A stretch of 64,000 bases of DNA. Source: a bacterium (GTDB taxonomy: Bacteria > Babelota > Babeliae > Babelales > Vermiphilaceae). The stretch lies in contig JAKBEL010000017.1 of NCBI GenBank assembly GCA_021833825.1, positions 27,566-91,565 on the forward strand, given 5' to 3'. The notes beneath the pieces are model-generated. The model ran no database searches and was not told where the DNA came from. It saw nothing but the letters and a program-made list of their open reading frames with translations. The translations under genes were made by a program, and so were the position numbers. Below, piece after piece: positions 62,795 through 64,000 of the stretch (position 1 is the first letter of the stretch; each line of letters starts with the position of its first letter).

Positions 62795-63435
62795 CAGTGA
62801 TGACGCACCCGCAAAGCGGGTGGCTTGACGGTCTTGAGCAGTCCCAGGGACTGCCGGGTTATTCAAATATTCTAATTGCTTCTAAAACTGACCTTGTTCA
62901 TCATAGCCTTGACTATCCAACTGTTCTTGATTCTTGATATAAGAACGTATTTGTTCTAACTCAAAACCAACTGTTGAAATTGCATAACCTCTTGCCCAAA
63001 ACTTCTCTCCATTAAAATTTCTTTCTTTTCCGCCAAATTTGCGAGCAATTGCTATCGCACTTTTTCCTTTTATATATCCAACAATATCTGATACTGCATG
63101 TTTTGGTGGAATACTTATTAACATATGAACATGATCCTGAACCATATTCCCTTTTTCTATTTTACAGCCTTTCTGAGCTGCCAGCTCATGAAAGACACCT
63201 GCTAAAAAACTTCTTATTTTACCTTACAGAACCTTCTTCCTGTATTTCGGCACAAATACCAAATGATATTTGCAGTTCCACTTTGAATGACTTAAACTTT
63301 CATATGATGATGTTGTTTTCATAAAAATTCCTTTGTTGGACCGCCAAGCCCAACAATAGTTTACAAAACAACATCATCAAAACCTAAATCTAAAGGCTAA
63401 GCATTGACAGTCTCACCAGTCAAACTGGTGGTTTA
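62795..63435. mobile_element. IS200-type insertion sequence remnant
   Basis: A broken IS200 transposase frame lies between two subterminal hairpins: CACCCGC-AAA-GCGGGTG at 62806-62822 and CACCAGT-CAA-ACTGGTG at 63414-63430. IS200/IS605 elements have such hairpins rather than inverted terminal repeats, and no target duplication is expected. The exact ends are not certain. The transposase is interrupted, so this copy can move only with help from another. Confidence 0.8.
62882..63322 (-). pseudogene. tnpA: IS200 TnpA transposase, interrupted by one stop codon
   Basis: I read the frame from ATG as 146 codons. The N-terminal part has SKWNCKYHLVFVPKYRKKVL, then a TAA at 63224-63226, then GKIRSFLAGVFHELAAQKGC in the same frame, and MVQDHVHMLISIPPKHAVSD with the HUH motif. 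Most relatives have tyrosine at the stop position (VLYGKIR), so one TAC/TAT to TAA change explains it. The catalytic tyrosine region (IRSYIKNQEQ) is kept. An internal ATG could still give an 87-residue C-terminal product containing HUH and Tyr. Confidence 0.88.
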
Positions 63436-63545
63436 CCTATCTTTCAATTAAAAAAATAATCAATACTTAAAAAATGAAATCCCCTGTAACTCTATTTAAG
63501 ATTGAGCTGCAAAGGGATTTCATTTAAATCACTATTAAGAAATGC

Positions 63546-63842
63546 TTAGCTTTTTGAAGATGTTACATACAAGATACAACTTGCGGCAATTCCAGCAAGA
63601 CCATTGACAAGGTCCTGCCGATTGAACGATGCCGAATTTTTGCATAAATTTCCAATGGTAGAACTACAGACTAGCAACCCTGTAGAAATAGCTGGCATAA
63701 TAAAACTTTTAGTGTTTTCTGCGTAGCAAGAACCTACGAACAGAGATCCTGACAAAACCGCTCCTTGTATAATAACATTCGATGAGCTAAATCTTCCATC
63801 ATAGGGATCGTTAAGAGCAAGATATACCCCAGCACACGCCAT
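63546..63842 (-). CDS. Small membrane protein of unknown function
   Basis: The ATG gives 98 residues; a TTG three codons upstream is also possible. Three to four hydrophobic segments are seen (GVYLALN, VIIQGAVLSGSLFVGSCYA, PAISTGLLVCSSTIGNLC, GLAGIAASCILYVTSS). Five cysteines are spread through them. No family is recognised. The upstream frame is open for 13 codons only, so an extended N-terminus is limited. Confidence 0.5.
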   Translation of the reverse strand: MACAGVYLALNDPYDGRFSSSNVIIQGAVLSGSLFVGSCYAENTKSFIMPAISTGLLVCSSTIGNLCKNSASFNRQDLVNGLAGIAASCILYVTSSKS

Positions 63843-63890
63843 GCCGCACAACCAACCTACGTGTTTTGCTATATAGACCTCGTCCGCTAA

Positions 63891-63908
63891 TTATGGATTA
63901 ATCCATAA
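63891..63908. repeat. Perfect 18-base palindrome
   Basis: TTATGGATTAATCCATAA equals its own reverse complement. It contains the stop codon of the partial gene at the window end and lies about 50 bases before the small membrane-protein gene on the same strand. It may be a protein-binding site or chance in A+T-rich sequence. Confidence 0.3.
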
Positions 63909-64000
63909 AAGAATATGTAAAAAGTGTGTCATTCAAATAGTCAACAAACTCATCAGCCGCCTTGTCAATATCCTCTATGAACTTATTATGTGAAACTTTT
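63898..64000 (-). CDS. C-terminal end of an unidentified gene (N-terminus outside the window)
   Basis: A minus-strand frame enters from the window edge and ends at TAA, showing 33 residues such as FIEDIDKAADEFVDYLNDTL. Its composition is normal for a helical coding region. Too little is visible to name it. Confidence 0.4.
   Translation of the reverse strand, partial: KVSHNKFIEDIDKAADEFVDYLNDTLFTYSFMD

Noticed and set aside
1..64000. tRNA or rRNA genes
   Set aside because: I saw no acceptor-stem or T-loop pattern in the intergenic regions and no conserved rRNA sequence. A tRNAscan run would be decisive.

Overview
The window is A+T-rich bacterial chromosome from a diderm with a strong taste for exported proteins: about 40 of roughly 60 genes begin with a Sec-type signal peptide. 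Eukaryote-like glycosyltransferases, an ankyrin-like secreted protein, intergenic families built on CCGTTCGCCCTGAGTAGC, and small toxin-antitoxin (TA) pairs fit an intracellular, protist-associated lineage such as Candidatus Dependentiae (TM6). That placement is my inference; no rRNA gene is present to test it.

Layout. 1-3.8 kb: a DUF4143 ATPase (cut by the window edge), an AbiE-type TA pair, an orphan 3' fragment of an acetyltransferase gene, and the intact acetyltransferase. 3.8-16 kb: housekeeping genes (leuS, rpsA-ndk, nusB-efp, glyA), two nucleotide-handling hydrolases, a gene that seems to start with AUA, and small secreted proteins. 16-28 kb: mostly cytoplasmic or inner-membrane glycan genes (methyltransferase, GT39-like membrane protein, Wzx-like flippase, two GT4 enzymes, asparagine synthase, dolichyl-phosphate-sugar synthase-like GT2). 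28-62 kb: the main attraction, an almost uninterrupted block of exported carbohydrate enzymes: GT2, GT6, GT11-like, GT23-like, GT32, GT47/exostosin-like, DUF6492 and other GT-A-like proteins, at least seven FkbM-like and two other methyltransferases, two DUF1796 proteins and a sulfotransferase. A second sulfotransferase-like gene lies upstream at 19.5 kb. 62-64 kb: small secreted or membrane proteins and a broken IS200 element.

How it may work. Three sugar-nucleotide enzymes, UDP-glucuronate decarboxylase, GDP-mannose 4,6-dehydratase and GDP-fucose synthase, also carry signal peptides, although they normally need cytosolic NAD(P)(H) and nucleotide sugars. Together with exported fucosyltransferase-like proteins, an ABO-type GT6, and capping methyl- and sulfotransferases, this suggests a complete glycan-building pathway working outside the bacterial cytoplasm, perhaps in the host cell with host GDP-mannose and UDP-glucuronate. 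This is inferred from gene content and N-termini only.

A second theme is small cargo islets at gene 3' ends. The AbiE pair, and separately a HigBA-like pair plus a repeat-protein gene, are bounded by an intact gene on one side and in-frame orphan copies of that gene's last codons on the other. In the AbiE case all six nucleotide differences between the copies are synonymous. This resembles integration that rebuilds the target 3' end, but no integrase is visible.
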